From assembly GCA_963556145.1 (NCBI GenBank), contig OY744462.1, positions 7,688,001 to 7,752,000 on the forward strand: a stretch of 64,000 nt of DNA, given 5' to 3'. Of the stretch, positions 22,481 through 33,564 are shown piece after piece; position 1 is the first letter of the stretch, and every line of letters starts with the position of its first letter. Both the position numbers and the translations under genes were made by a program. The DNA comes from Hygrocybe punicea. Taxonomy: Eukaryota; Basidiomycota; Agaricomycetes; Agaricales; Hygrophoraceae. The notes beneath the pieces are model-generated. The model made no database searches. It was given only the letters and a program-made list of their open reading frames with translations, and was not told the DNA's origin.

Positions 22481-22689
22481 GACATTTGGGGTCTTAGTCG
22501 GAATTATCCGACGCGACTCTGGGCCAATTGTGTTTCCGCATATTTATGAAATGCGCTGTAATCTCTTTCTTTCACCAAACCCCTTTCTTCTTCCTTTGTT
22601 ATGAGATTGTCTTTACTTTCCTTTCAGAACCCTTATTGGCTACACTCTCCTGTGATTCCTTTCTCTTGATTCCTTTTAGCATGAGCCCT

Positions 22690-23228
22690 TTCAGCATATC
22701 TTTTCCATGATACATGGGTCAGCCGAGATGGACAATTCCCACTCCAAGTGGGCTGGCTTATCTCGGCCAACCAATATCTTTCTCCAGGGCAGATGGCTTG
22801 GCCGAGGGTTCCATGTTTGGAGAAGCATGGGTTGGCCGAAGCAGAGGGATATATCGGCTGGCCATGGAACATGGATTGGCCGACTGCGCTGGGTATCTTG
22901 GCTGGCCATGAAAGGTGGATTGGCTGACAGGTCTGGGTATTTCAGCTGGCCATGGAACATGGATTGGCCAACCGGACTATGTATCTTGGCTGGCCATGGA
23001 ACATGGATTGGCCGACCTGGCTGGGTATCTTGGCTGGCCATGGAACATGGATTGGCCGACGGGTCTGGGTATTTCAGCTGGCCATGGAGCATGGATTGGC
23101 CGACTTCCCTGTGTATGTCAGCTGGCCATGGAACATGGATTGGCTGACCTGGCTGGGTATTTCGGCTGGCCATGGAATGTGGATTGGCCGACGGGTCTGG
23201 GTATTTTGGCTGGCCATGGAACAGTGTT
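22690..23228. repeat. 48-bp minisatellite element, copy A
   Basis: About nine copies of a unit of about 48 bp built on ATTGGCCGAC, GGTCTGGGTATTT and GGCTGGCCATGGAACATGG (about 22840-23226), preceded by a unique head starting CAGCATATCTTTTCC (22692). The inverse-oriented relative at 42655-43395 has the same head and units. Open frames on both strands are repeat artefacts. 23229-23596 holds no recognisable gene. Confidence 0.8.
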
Positions 23229-23596
23229 GCCACAAATGCAACAGGTGGGTTGTATCTGTTCATTCAGCCTGCTCTGAACATACCCACCTTACATCTTTGG
23301 ACTCTTACCCACCCCTTGCCATGTGCCACAGATTTGGTACTTGCTCCTCTATCCTTGTGTTCTGGAATTTATCAATATTCACAATTCATCATATTCTCCT
23401 AATCACGTCCTGCACCGACTTGCAATCCCCTGAGTCATCTACTTGTAATCCACATTGCTATTTGTTGCCATCAATCACGTGATTTGTCATCACCTCATGT
23501 TCACCACGAGGCATTCTTCCATTGTTCCGGACAATGACGTTCTGCCTTTGTTCCAGACAACGACATTTGCCTTCATTCTCCTCAGTTTTTGCCTAA

Positions 23597-25714
23597 ATGA
23601 AGTGGATCACCCCAGAATTTACTAAGATCCTCAAGGACGGTTATCCTGATTTTAGGAGATCCACTGGTGAAGATCGTATTCGTGTCCTGAAAGGGATCAG
23701 GAAACTTTTAAAAAAATCGGCACAACAAACCAACACACAATGGCCCCCAAATATACAACAGGTCTGTATATTCTAATACTACCCTTCAGATAAGCCTAAC
23801 AGCATTATACCATGAATACAGAAAATTCAAACTTGGTACCACAATCATCGGTCAAAATTGGAGAGCGACACTGAGGATGCTCCGAAATATACAAAGAAGT
23901 GGAATGCAAGGTTGGTTACAAGAGAAAAGATGACCAAGGAAATCGACACTAGGACGGTGGAGCTGTCTGGAGAAACCGGAGGAAAGCCCGGCTACATCAA
24001 GCACTATGGCAAAGCGTGGAGTGATATTTACAGTTTCTTGACCAAAGAGAAAAAACAAGAATTTGAAGCTCTTGCCGACGCCTGGAACCAGCAAGGTCCA
24101 CCCTTGGAAGTCAAACGACGGTACTAATAATCTTCTTTCGTCTGCATGATGCTAATCTTCTACCTTATCCAGCTGAGCAGCAAAAGATTTCGGTAAGACG
24201 GCGATGAAGTTTATGAAGGACATAGATGAGCAGATGGGAGTAAAAATATTCATGTTGGTGGGATATGAAGACGAAGATGGGACTGTAACCAAAGGAAAGT
24301 GGGTCGATTCCTGCTTTGTGTCAATCACGTACTTATCTTCCCTTCCTGTGAGGTTCGAGACACCGGCCCCGGTACACAAGAAGTTCATCGGCGTCTTCAA
24401 AAATAACGGGGATGACATTTGGACCAAATGGGATGAACATTTGGGGTCCCTTTTTAATCATGATGGTACGATTAGCCATTGTTCCATCTTTCCCATGTAA
24501 TGTGTTCCAGATGAATCCGATGGAGCGAAGACCGACAGTGAAGACGATGATGGTGGTCCAACGACCAGATATGACAAAAGCCTGCCGTTCAAGCTTGAGA
24601 TCGATGAGGACGGTTTTCCTATGGTACCGAATGTGTCAACTATGTCATTGGTCGATGTAAGAAACATGTTTAGATCACTGATGACCATGTCATATCGTAC
24701 GTACCTCGACGTTGGCCAAGCTTACTGTACTCATATTCATTTGAAGGTCAGATGTGCAACAACAGCGTCGTTGCTGTTCCATGGGGAAAAATTGGACAAA
24801 ATTGAAACCAATACATTGAGGACATCTACTTTCCCTCTCACGTAGAACTACGGGAACCGTGGAAAATGAAACTCGATGAACTTCAGACCGTCCACCAATT
24901 TTGGTTGCAACGGCAGAAACTCGATGAAAAACCATTCCGATTTAAAACCGTCCTGAAGACCGACCAGCGAGCACCAAATGCATTCGTGCAAAAAAAGAAG
25001 AAGTTCCATGCTGCTGCTGCTTTGGCCAGGACCGATCGTTCGGCGCCATCAAACTCCAGTAGGGAAATGACATCTATTCCTGCCGGAGCTGCACAATCGA
25101 GTGCTATGGGAGCTGCACAATCGAATGCTATCGGACCTCGCAGATCCAAATCGAATGTTCCAGCATTAAAGACAGTCCACCCCAAGAAGAAAACAGAAAA
25201 TGCCGCCAATTCCAGCAAGGGAAAACAGAAAGCAGTCAGTAGCGAAGAGGGCGACGATAGTTGGAGTGACGAGAGTGCAAGTAGTGGTAGCTTTGATGGA
25301 CGTGGCGACAGCGAGATGGATGATGATACATCGACGTTGAAGCTTCTGTGGATGAAAAAGAAGACGGAGAGACAAGCAAAGCAAAAGGAGCAAGCAGAAC
25401 GGGTAGCAGGACAGAACCGAGAGATGGCAAGACAGTTACAAGAAGTACAAGAGCGGGAGACGCGAGAGGCCCAGGAGAGGGAGGCACGAGAGGCGCGGGA
25501 GAGGGCGGAACGGGAGGCACAAGAGGCACAGGAGAGGGACGCATGAAAGGGCCGGGAGGAGTCCAGGAAGAAAGAGGCACGAGACGCCCAGGAGAGGGAG
25601 GCACGAGAGGCGCGGGAGAGGGAGACAAATGAGGCACGGGAGAGTGATGTTGCACAACAAAGACGCCTAGGGAAGTTGGACAGCTCAAGAAATGCTGGTA
25701 AAAATGCGAGGTAA
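23597..25714 (+). CDS. Unrecognised multi-exon gene with C-terminal coiled coil, premature stop
   Basis: Starts at the ATG at 23597 (MKWITPEFTKILKDGYPDF). A clear intron joins PPNIQQ to KIQTWYHNHRSKLE (about 23763-23822). Conserved-looking blocks follow: GKAWSDIYSFLTKEKKQEFEA, then FMKDIDEQMGVKIFMLVGY, VHKKFIGVFKNNGDDIWTKW and IEDIYFPSHVEL. The C-terminus has basic patches and a long Glu/Arg/Ala coiled coil with internal repeats (EREAREARERA). A TGA at 25544-25546 interrupts this coiled coil, but the frame continues in register to a TAA at 25712-25714; neighbouring repeat units have GCACGA at that spot, so this is a CGA to TGA change. I do not recognise the family. It reads like a nuclear DNA- or chromatin-associated protein. 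Confidence 0.6.
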
Positions 25715-26115
25715 AGCTATCCCGTTTGTGGGGATGCAGCTCACAATTTGCATTACCACAAGCAGTCAACCCTTGCAACGTTCTACACAGCGAAAATAGG
25801 CTTTGTTGAATGTGCCTAAAAAGGTGATATGTGGAATAAATCATAAATATATAATACTTGTGTCAAGACGGTCCAACGTCACATGTCACTTGTGCAAGGC
25901 CCAACGTGACATAACATTTTCCTCTACCCATGCCTCTCAATGGTTCGGTGTTTATTACAAGGAATACATTTAACAGCAGAGGAGGCAGATGATGCATTGC
26001 GATGTCAAGAATATACATGAGTAGGAAGCAGTATGAATGATATGATCCTCCTGGCTACTTACGATGGCGTTTCAGGTCTGTGGAACGTAGTGGTGAATCT
26101 GTGTGAATGATCATA
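25715..26115. other. Intergenic, no gene recognised
   Basis: AT-rich spacer between two convergent genes, with a GTCCAACGTCACATGTCACTT segment and its near-repeat GCCCAACGTGACAT at about 25870-25912. No reading frame of note. Confidence 0.5.
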
Positions 26116-28801
26116 TCAGTGTATATACAAGCTGTTGAGGCAATTTATCGTACCCGAGTCTTCCCTCTGAGGACATTTCACAGGGGGTGTCGGGGGTTGG
26201 GGTGATCCATCGAAATCATTATACACTGCATCACTGCCAGATGAGATGTCCATTTGATCGTCATCCTCTCCCTCGTCACTGTCCACACTCTGGGCATTTA
26301 ACTTCCCCACCATCTCATTTCGATCCTCCTCCTCTTCGTCCTCCTCCTCTGCCCCATCCCCATCCGTCTCCTCCTCCTCTTCCTGCAGCTCCCCCTCCTC
26401 CCCCTCCTCCTGCAGCTCCCCCTCCTCCTCCTGCAGCTCCCTGTCCTCCTCCTCCTCCCCCTCCTCCTCCTCCTCCCCCTCCTCCTCCTCCTCCCTCTCC
26501 TCCTGCACCTCCCCCACCTCCACCCCCTTGCCCTGCACCGTGCCCTCCTCCCCCCCCTTCTTTTCCTGCTGCTTCCCCTCGTCACGGTCTACATCTTCCT
26601 CATTTGACATACCCAGGGGCATGATTAGACCGTCCTCATTCCATGAAGCTGCGTCATTTGAATTTCCCACCTGCTCAGGTGGATCCTCCTCATTCGGGCC
26701 AGCAATGTCCATTTCTTCTCCCACATCTTCCCCAGCCACGTCGGCTGAATTTCCCACTGTTACAGGTGGATCCTCTTCCCTCTCAGTGTCCACAGCCATG
26801 TCGTTTGCACATCCAACTGTTGCAGGTGGATCCTGGTTTTCCTCTGTGGCTACCTCTTTGCCAGCTGCATCCACTAAATCTCCCACCTTCCTAGATGGAT
26901 CATCCGCCTCTTCCTCACCATCGGTGCCCTCCCCTTTGTCGCGCTCATTGTCTTTCGCCTTTTCCCGTGTATCTGTGTCATCCTGTACCTCGCCTTCACC
27001 GGTGGAGTGGTACGGAGGTACCGCTCCGAGGGCTAACTGGAGAGTCTCGCTGGAGAGCTGGCGAGGAAGACTTGATTGGGACTGACTACTGACAGGGATC
27101 TATCTACAACGAACCGTGGGAGCCTCGTCACGTGACTAGGCACTCGCTACCACTCCACCGGTAGTTGCGTTGACGAGCAGGATTGGATGAGGTGGAAAAT
27201 CTAAGCATTCAACAAGAATGGGACTGATGGGTTCCACTGGACGGGTCTGAATGTGTATTTTGGGGCCGGCCCAGAAGAATCCCGATGGTGGGATCTGAAG
27301 CAGCTCATTCAGCTTTGGCACCAAATCTGGCCAATCGTTTTGAAAATGTCGGCGGACCGCTGACTCAACAGCTTTGGCTGTGCAATGTGCTGGTGCCTTC
27401 ACAACCCCATCCTTGTCCCATTTATATCCAACAATTGCAGCAGATAGTTCCAAAAGACTTCATTGGAAAATGTAAGAGGGGCTGATCCAGTGGTCTTCCA
27501 TGAAGACAACAAAATGTTCCGCAAACCAGATTTGGAAACGTCTATATCTGCATCGTGCAATATTCTGTTCCTCATGAATGTCAGCCGATATGGTATGGGT
27601 GCAGAACTTCCTGTTGATGATATCCGCAAGCTCAATCAGGTTTCCCACAATCACAAGGTCGAGGAAGCCATCTTTGGTTTCGATCTTGGGCATATGAGAC
27701 TTGGTGAAGACAGTAGCTGTGCAGTGAGCATTTTAATCTTCAGGAATTTGTAAACCTCACCCAAAATAGCTCACATGATGATTCGTGGTTCCCCGTGAAG
27801 TACTCCATCCACATAGTGAGAAGTCGGCGCAGAAATGTACGTGTCACATTATGCTCCGCGTTTGTGATGGTATGACTCATCACGAAAGTATGGATAATCC
27901 CATAACAGGTATCCCGTATAGTTGACGTTGCATAGAGATGACGCCCATTCACAATGGAGTGCTCCACACCGAGGACATAATGTGGGGTGCATGGCCTCAT
28001 GTAACTGTGTGTTTCAGCACACATCCGAGTTGTCACGAAATATATTCCCACTTACAGCACTGAACCCTTTGTGAGCAGTAATCCTTCTGCTTCCCACAAG
28101 CCTTTCCCACCATGTTTTCTCGGCTCCCACTCCTGAGGATAGGCCTTGTTAGTCGCAAGATTGCCCGCCTTGCGATCCCATTCGGCATCCCTTCGAGGCC
28201 TCATGAGGACCCAGTACTTTGCGCCAGTCCTGACAATAACCACCGTGCCAAAGCCATCATCATCTACATGTGTCCAAGAAATGGCTCGAGCTGTCGCTGC
28301 CATTCCCCAAGCCAAATCGTCGTTTAAAGGCTGCTCGCGGACAAACCCCGGTCGGCCGCGGGTTTCGTGCCAAGCAACCTCAGATGATGAAAAGGACCTT
28401 TTCACGAATAGACAGGTAAATCTCGTGTTCGATCTTCGAAACAAGGTTGCTCACCGAAATTTTGGAGGTGGGTCCAACATCATATGACCCATGGGAAGGT
28501 CAAGGAAATTGAAAACCCTTTCGTTGTCAGGGTCAAGTGCAAGCTGATATAATGTCTCCAATGTGCCAGGTTTGTTCATATTCTCGATATTAGGCACCAA
28601 TCGCAATTCAGCAACTAACAAAGGCACTTTAGTCGCTATGCCCAGACATCGCTCCAGAAACGGACCTTGCACTGAACGAATGGACGACAAAGACCCCAAT
28701 GTCTCCAAACCTTCCCTATCAAACTCCACTGTTTCTACAGGGGCATTGAGCACAAGGATGTGACGATGACGAAAGATTCCTTGAATTGTTGCAGCATCCA
28801 T
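26116..28801 (-). CDS. JmjC-type (cupin) dioxygenase gene, split by a solo LTR
   Basis: Probable 2-oxoglutarate/Fe(II) oxygenase of the JmjC class; family members act on histones or other proteins. Exon 1 (from 28801) encodes MDAATIQGIFRHRHILVLN and an FDREGLETLGSL block. The next exon has the iron motif H-V-D in SWTHVDDDGFGT (H codon 28268-28270), followed by KYWVLMRPR. The second iron-binding His is in RPCTPHYVLG (27980-27982), after an intron with GTAAGT and ACACAG ends. Later exons run to LVNATTG at 27162. A solo LTR (27003-27157) follows, and the same frame resumes after it with an acidic tail to a stop at 26116. With the LTR in place a TAG at 27136-27138 ends the protein early. The Gly usual before TPHYV is Cys here. 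Confidence 0.65.
26300..26560. repeat. CCTCCT/CCCCTC microsatellite encoding poly-Glu tail
   Basis: Imperfect CTCCTC and CCCCCTCCTCC repeats. On the minus strand they encode long Glu runs with LQEEE spacers in the acidic tail of the JmjC-type gene. Poly-Pro frames on the opposite strand are shadows. Confidence 0.75.
27003..27157 (-). mobile_element. Solo LTR (155 bp) with 4-bp target duplication CCGG
   Basis: On the minus strand it begins TGGAGTGGTAGCGAG and ends CCGTACCACTCCA. It aligns with the LTRs at 3404, 45897 and 48108 (shared CACGTGAC, CTCCCACGGTT, GATAGATCCC). The repeat CCGG flanks it (26999-27002 and 27158-27161). Both ends contain the inverted motif TGGAGTGGTA. LTR plus duplication is 159 bp, divisible by three, but it brings an in-frame stop at 27136-27138. 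Confidence 0.8.
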
Positions 28802-29109
28802 CGACTTGAAGATGTTTCATTTCACTATGAATATACATGATGCATGAGGATCATACATTTGTTCTCTTGCACTGGGCAGCCGATGTGGAGGAACCCCATC
28901 AATGTAACTGGATCGGATCATTTCATATGTTTCCCGCAACAATGCATGTTCCACTTTTGCCTGTATCGTGCTTACCAGTTAACAATCAAATGGTACAAAA
29001 ATCAGACATCAATGTACAACGACAGATGGTGAATAGTGCACATGTTCAACAGGTTCGTGTACAGCGTCACCATCATACATCGTGAGATGAACACCCTCTG
29101 ATGCTCACT
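28802..29109. other. Spacer between two same-strand genes
   Basis: AT-rich stretch between the start of the JmjC-type gene and the end of the SIM-protein gene. Plus-strand frames here are short and look accidental. It should contain the JmjC gene promoter; no motif stands out. Confidence 0.4.
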
Positions 29110-31305
29110 TTATGAATCATCAGTGGGGTGGCACATTATCGAACAACAAAAGACACACAATGGGTGCTGGACGGCTGAGCAAATCAGGTTCCCCATAATC
29201 CTATCAAAATATTCATTCATGACAAATGACACGTTCTTGAATCACTTACATCTCCGGTAAGGTCGATGATCACGTTCACTTTCTCTGGCGCTTTCTTATA
29301 GTCATCCTCGTCATCATCGTCATCTTCATCCTCAAGATCATCACATTTCTTGGACTTGGGATAACTTCTTGTCGACCAGCGAGTGGATCTTTTCTTCCTC
29401 CGATAGGACCTCCCCAGCGCAACCACGACTTTCTCTTCCTTCTGGACTTTCTCTGCCTTCTGCTTCTCCTTGCCTTTCGAAGAGTCCCCAACCTTGTCCA
29501 ACATTTTGGCCTGGCTTTGGGTCAACATGGAGCTCTGTCCACCTGAAGCAAGCTCCTTCGATGGTCCACCCCTCTTCTTCCTTGTTAATTTCAATTGAAG
29601 TGGTTCATCATTGCTGGACAGAGGGTTGCCTGACGCAGGCTTGTCATTCTTTGCCTTGGGGTCTGTTGGAACATTTTGTTTCGTTGCCACCGTAAGCTGA
29701 CTAGCAGAGTTGGTCAGGTCATCCACTTCCTTATCTTGCAACATCTGTTGTCAGTCCCAGCGATAAATGTAGAGACAGGCGGCGTACTGTCAAAACAAAA
29801 CCAACTGAAGTCCTGTTCCGTTCCCTGGACGCTGTCCTCCAACAAATCATATTCTTGGAGGAATACATTCAGCTCCTGCATCGCCGAAGATCCTAAACAG
29901 ATTCTTGTAATGGCCCTCCAAAGTGCCCTCTCCGTTTTGGCAAGGAATGGAGGCCTTTCATTGCCCAAGGCAAACGTGATCTTTTCCTTATGTCAACTAC
30001 GTCCAAGTTGGCACAAATAATGGACTCACTGCCATAAGAGATGGCCGTGCATGAGATTCATGATTGAAACGTCGTGGGAGAAGAGTAATTATGGGTGACA
30101 GTGTGAGGCTTAGGTGGAATAGATTTCTCATCCAATCATACATTAAACCTCCGAAAGACTTAGTGGTGAGGGCATTGACAAATGAGTCTTGCAATGGTAG
30201 ATCAACACTCTTGGCCATCCTGAAACCATGTGAATTATTTATTTGCAGCAGGCGTAATGTGATTGTAATGCAATCCCAACCTCTGTAGCTTCTCCACCCA
30301 TGTTGTGAAGTCACAGTCTACATATGAGTTGCCCTGTTTTTGTACAAAATCTGACACACGTTTCATATAGGACATACGTCACATACCTGGCTGAACCACG
30401 TGAATGAGAATGCAAGAAGCTCTAGATTGAGGAGGATCTGGTTGACGTCGGAGGATTTGAGGTTGACAGATGCACGGTAAAGGATCCGGATGTTCATTTC
30501 TACTTCTTTTTGGGCTGGTGTCAAGTGTGCTGGGAGAGCGACTGCAAAGATAGGGATGGTGTCCATACTGGACACCACTTTCTGCGGCACTGCCACGGCT
30601 GAAACACCCACCACTTCTTGATCTTGTTGCGTGATTAATAGACTTTTGCATGTCATATGAAGCTTCGTGATCGGCTTACTCCAGTCTCTCAGAAATTTGT
30701 AGAGCTTCAAGACGGTGTGCAAACGTCAACTTAAAACGTCTGCCCAAATGTGAATGGTGAACTCACCTTGGTCAACTTCTCGCTCATCTCTGGTTTTGCT
30801 GATCTCCGAATTACTTTGAAACTTGGATGACGAGGCAACCCAACAGCGTCCATGAGCTTATCGAGCAGGGTATAGCGAAGGATTGAGTGAGCCGCTACCA
30901 GGAGGTCATTCCGGTACACAGTAGTCCACCTTGCCACATCACGCATAGCAGAGCCATCAGCAGAGAGGTATTCTTGGATGGTTTGGGCTTTACATGAGAT
31001 TTCACCTGTGGGATTCACATAATCCAATTGCTTTGCCAGGGCCTAGCAGACAAGTTGACCGTCAATGTTACAAGGTGGGAGATTTGACGCACCATCACAG
31101 CCAAGGTGGACGGTGTGTTTCCTAGAGCAGACTGATTGCCAATTAAGGTTACGATAGCCTTCTCAAGTGAATCTTCAGCAAGAGGCGTGCCATTGACCCA
31201 CGGGAAGTCCTGGAACACATTCATGCTTCGGAAATTACTGCCAGACATTACAGACGCATGTAGAGAAGTGATTGACGGCGCCAAGGTGCTTGCTGATGAC
31301 GACAT
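29110..31305 (-). CDS. Unrecognised nuclear-type protein with C-terminal SUMO-interacting motif
   Basis: Multi-exon minus-strand gene starting about 31305 (MSSSASTLAPSITSLHAS). Readable exons: FQDFPWVNGTPLAEDSLEKA, then DYVNPTGEISCKAQTIQEYL with LLVAAHSILRYTLLDKLM, then VLKLYKFLRDWSKPITKL with SSDVNQILLNLELLAF, then ALWRAITRICLGSSAMQEL, then a Lys/Ser-rich basic region (29300-29740) and an acidic run. The end reads VIIDLTGD (29250-29273), a textbook SUMO-interacting motif, directly followed by a GTAAGT donor; a short last exon may end near 29110. The basic and acidic composition suggests a chromatin protein. I do not recognise the family. Exon joins in the middle are not all resolved. Confidence 0.55.
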
Positions 31306-31399
31306 TGCCAAAATGTTCAATTCGAGTGTATCTGAGAGCAATTCAAGAGAGGCTGAGGCTAGATGATAAGGGTGCAGAAGGTATAAAAAAAAATGACGC

Positions 31400-31445
31400 G
31401 TCACGGTTTACTGTGATCACGTGTGACCACATCACGTGAATTGCC
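31400..31445. promoter_or_regulatory. CACGTG pair upstream of the SIM-protein gene
   Basis: Two CACGTG cores lie 17 bp apart (GATCACGTGTG and CATCACGTGAA) about 110-130 bp upstream of the predicted start at 31305. CACGTG is an E-box bound by fungal bHLH factors. Similar cores occur at 34665-34710. Function is inferred from spacing and sequence only. Confidence 0.35.
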
Positions 31446-31698
31446 ACATTTAAGTACACATTTCGAATTGACTGAGTTGTCAATGTGACAGAGTTATCAA
31501 TGTAAAGCCATGGAAATTCTCCGAACACTGTCTAACACTGTCTAGCTATCTGTTAGTTGAAACTCATAGGCCTTCGTCGTCCGTGAATGAGGATAACGAG
31601 ATTTAGTTCCACAGAGGTTTCTGACTACAGTCGTACAAAGCATGCAACGGTAGCCGTCGTACTTTTACGTTAGAATGATATCTCCCTTGGCACAATAG

Positions 31699-33259
31699 CT
31701 AATTCCATCTCCATTCCTGTGATGCCCGAAACTCGGCATTCATCTCCCTTGCAAACACATTGTGTTGGCTCCAGGTGGGCTTGTCAATGTTGAGACGGTC
31801 ATGTACCATGTTTCGCATATAATGCGCCATGCATATTCTTTCACCACCCTCCCATCTGCCTACACTGTGACTGAGAACCTTGCCACAAATTTCGATGACG
31901 GTTCCTGGCGAATAAGAGAATGTAGCATCCAACTCAGGGATGGCTAGTTCCACGTTCGTATGTGTCCCACAACTCACCAGCAAATCATACCATTCTTGAC
32001 ACCCTCCAGCATCTCTGTGTCGAGTTGTAATCCTGTTAACGATAACGGCGATTCCAGTGTAAACAGATGTCCACTCCTTAGCATTTTCGTGTGTTTCCAC
32101 GTTCTCGATCATTTCGCCGTCCCGGATTTTCGTCACAGCCAGAAGGCCAGCTGTGTACAATGACTGATGGGTTAACGCAGTAATTGCGTTGAGGATCAGC
32201 TTGCTGGGTTCGATTGCAGCCATCCACATGGTGGCTTCAGTTGTTCGAAGAGTTGTCGACGTGATCAACCTATCGGTAAGTCGCCGAAAAAACAGGCGGT
32301 CAGCTCATGTAAAACAGACGACTAACTAAAGGTGTTACCTCTCTACCCTGAGCAAACCATGCTGCGGCGAAATCCACTGATCCTGGGTGAAATTGTGGGT
32401 TTGGAGGTGGAAAGAAAATGTTTGGATCTTTCCTCCATTGCGGATCTTTCCCTTTCTCAAGTTTTTTGAGGGACTCTGAATAGGATTCTTCCAGAATTTC
32501 GGTTATCATTTCAGCACTGACATTCAATTCCTCCTGTGTCGCAGTGGGTACTGTCAAAAACCATATTTCCGGGGGGCAAGTGACTCACAATACATCTTGG
32601 AGTTACAACATCGAGTAGATACCAGACCAAAATTGAACCACACGTGTCGATTACTGTAGCTGGTTCATTCACATGTCTGATGTGAATCTCCTGAAAAAAC
32701 CTGAGTAGGTTTTCATTGTCAGCATCCAAAGTGTCCTTGATATTCTTCACTCGATTTGCCAGTCTATTCGCATCCAAGGGCACAATTACTTTGAGGCAAG
32801 ATGTCAGTCTAAATATGCCGACTTTCATGGCAGCAACGTACTAGGGTTCAAAATCGCGGCTGCCACAGTGAGGAGAACCCTCTCCAGTTCGGATTCTGAG
32901 ACCATGTCCGACTTGGAGAATGTTTCGCAATCTGGGGCCGAATCTCCCAAGACCTTGCTAACTGGAAGCTGATCCCTCAGCATCATCAAACGTGATCTAC
33001 AAAACATGTAAGATATGACATTGAAGCAGCATGGATCTGACCTCAGCCGTTTGCATTCCTCTACAGGAGACTTCGGAGGGCGCATGCCCGACTTCCTATA
33101 ATACGATGTAGTGTTTGAGAGGATTCTTCTCAGCCTTGTCCACATATGTTTCTTTAGATTTGGAGCCAGACCACAATCCTTTGTTTTCATGTTGACGGAA
33201 AGCGAGGCTTCCATTGCCTTGGATTGTGCATTCTTTGAGGGGATTCTGTCGGCGTACAT
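31699..33259 (-). CDS. TET/JBP family 2-oxoglutarate/Fe(II) dioxygenase (copy 2)
   Basis: Probable DNA-base oxygenase. The N-terminal exon starts at 33259 (MYADRIPSKNAQ) and is basic. Exons then read LERVLLTVAAAILNPS, a VKNIKDTLDADNENLLRFF block, ILVWYLLDVVTPR, and FHPGSVDFAAAWFAQGRE, matching the block order of copy 1. The last exon (31699 to about 32268) holds the catalytic core: HRD at about 32010-32018 with a following EWYDLL, SPGTVIEICGKVL, the distal His in SHSVGRW, and HYMRNMVHDRL with the candidate 2-oxoglutarate-binding Arg. All key residues are present and no stop interrupts the exons, so this copy may be functional. It is only distantly similar to copy 1. It lies 4-7 kb from the Ulp1 and KDZ genes. 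Confidence 0.8.
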
Positions 33260-33560
33260 AATGGTTGAAAAGTGAGATTGGTTGAGAATTGGGAAGGTCA
33301 GTTTTAGTACACATGGTGGCCTCGAGGCGGTATAATTTAATAAGGTGTTATTATGGTTAGAACTTTTAGCATTTAATAATTTGCTGCATACAGCAATTTC
33401 GCCATGTCACAAGAACGACCAACTATGATATAACACACAATATAGCACAAAAAATGGCAATGCCGAGCAGATTCAGTGTATATACATATACAGACCATGC
33501 ACATTTATAAGCTGATTGATACCTGTGCCGTTTGGTGAATGATAGAATAGTCAAAAGTAC
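33260..33560. other. Upstream region of TET/JBP copy 2
   Basis: AT-rich, no gene recognised. It should contain the promoter of the minus-strand TET/JBP gene. Confidence 0.35.
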
Positions 33561-33564
33561 AGCA

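Larger units (their letters stand above)
21896..22558. mobile_element. Tc1/mariner-like deletion derivative (663 bp)
   Basis: Inverted termini of about 70 bp (21896-21970 and 22485-22558) start CAGCGCATTTCATAAATATG and are nearly perfect inverse complements. TA dinucleotides flank both ends (21894-21895, 22559-22560), as expected for Tc1/mariner. Inside, 21982-22170 encodes a Tc1-type helix-turn-helix N-terminus, and the rest is an unrelated minus-strand coding piece, so the element is a chimera without a catalytic domain. Confidence 0.8.

Noticed and set aside
22707..23482. Trp/Gly-rich repeat protein (MDWPTGLG repeats)
   Set aside because: The same minisatellite gives open frames on both strands and at a second locus in inverse orientation; no start context or intron evidence.
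26187..26624. Poly-proline protein on the plus strand
   Set aside because: Shadow of the CCT/CTC microsatellite that encodes the Glu-rich tail on the other strand.
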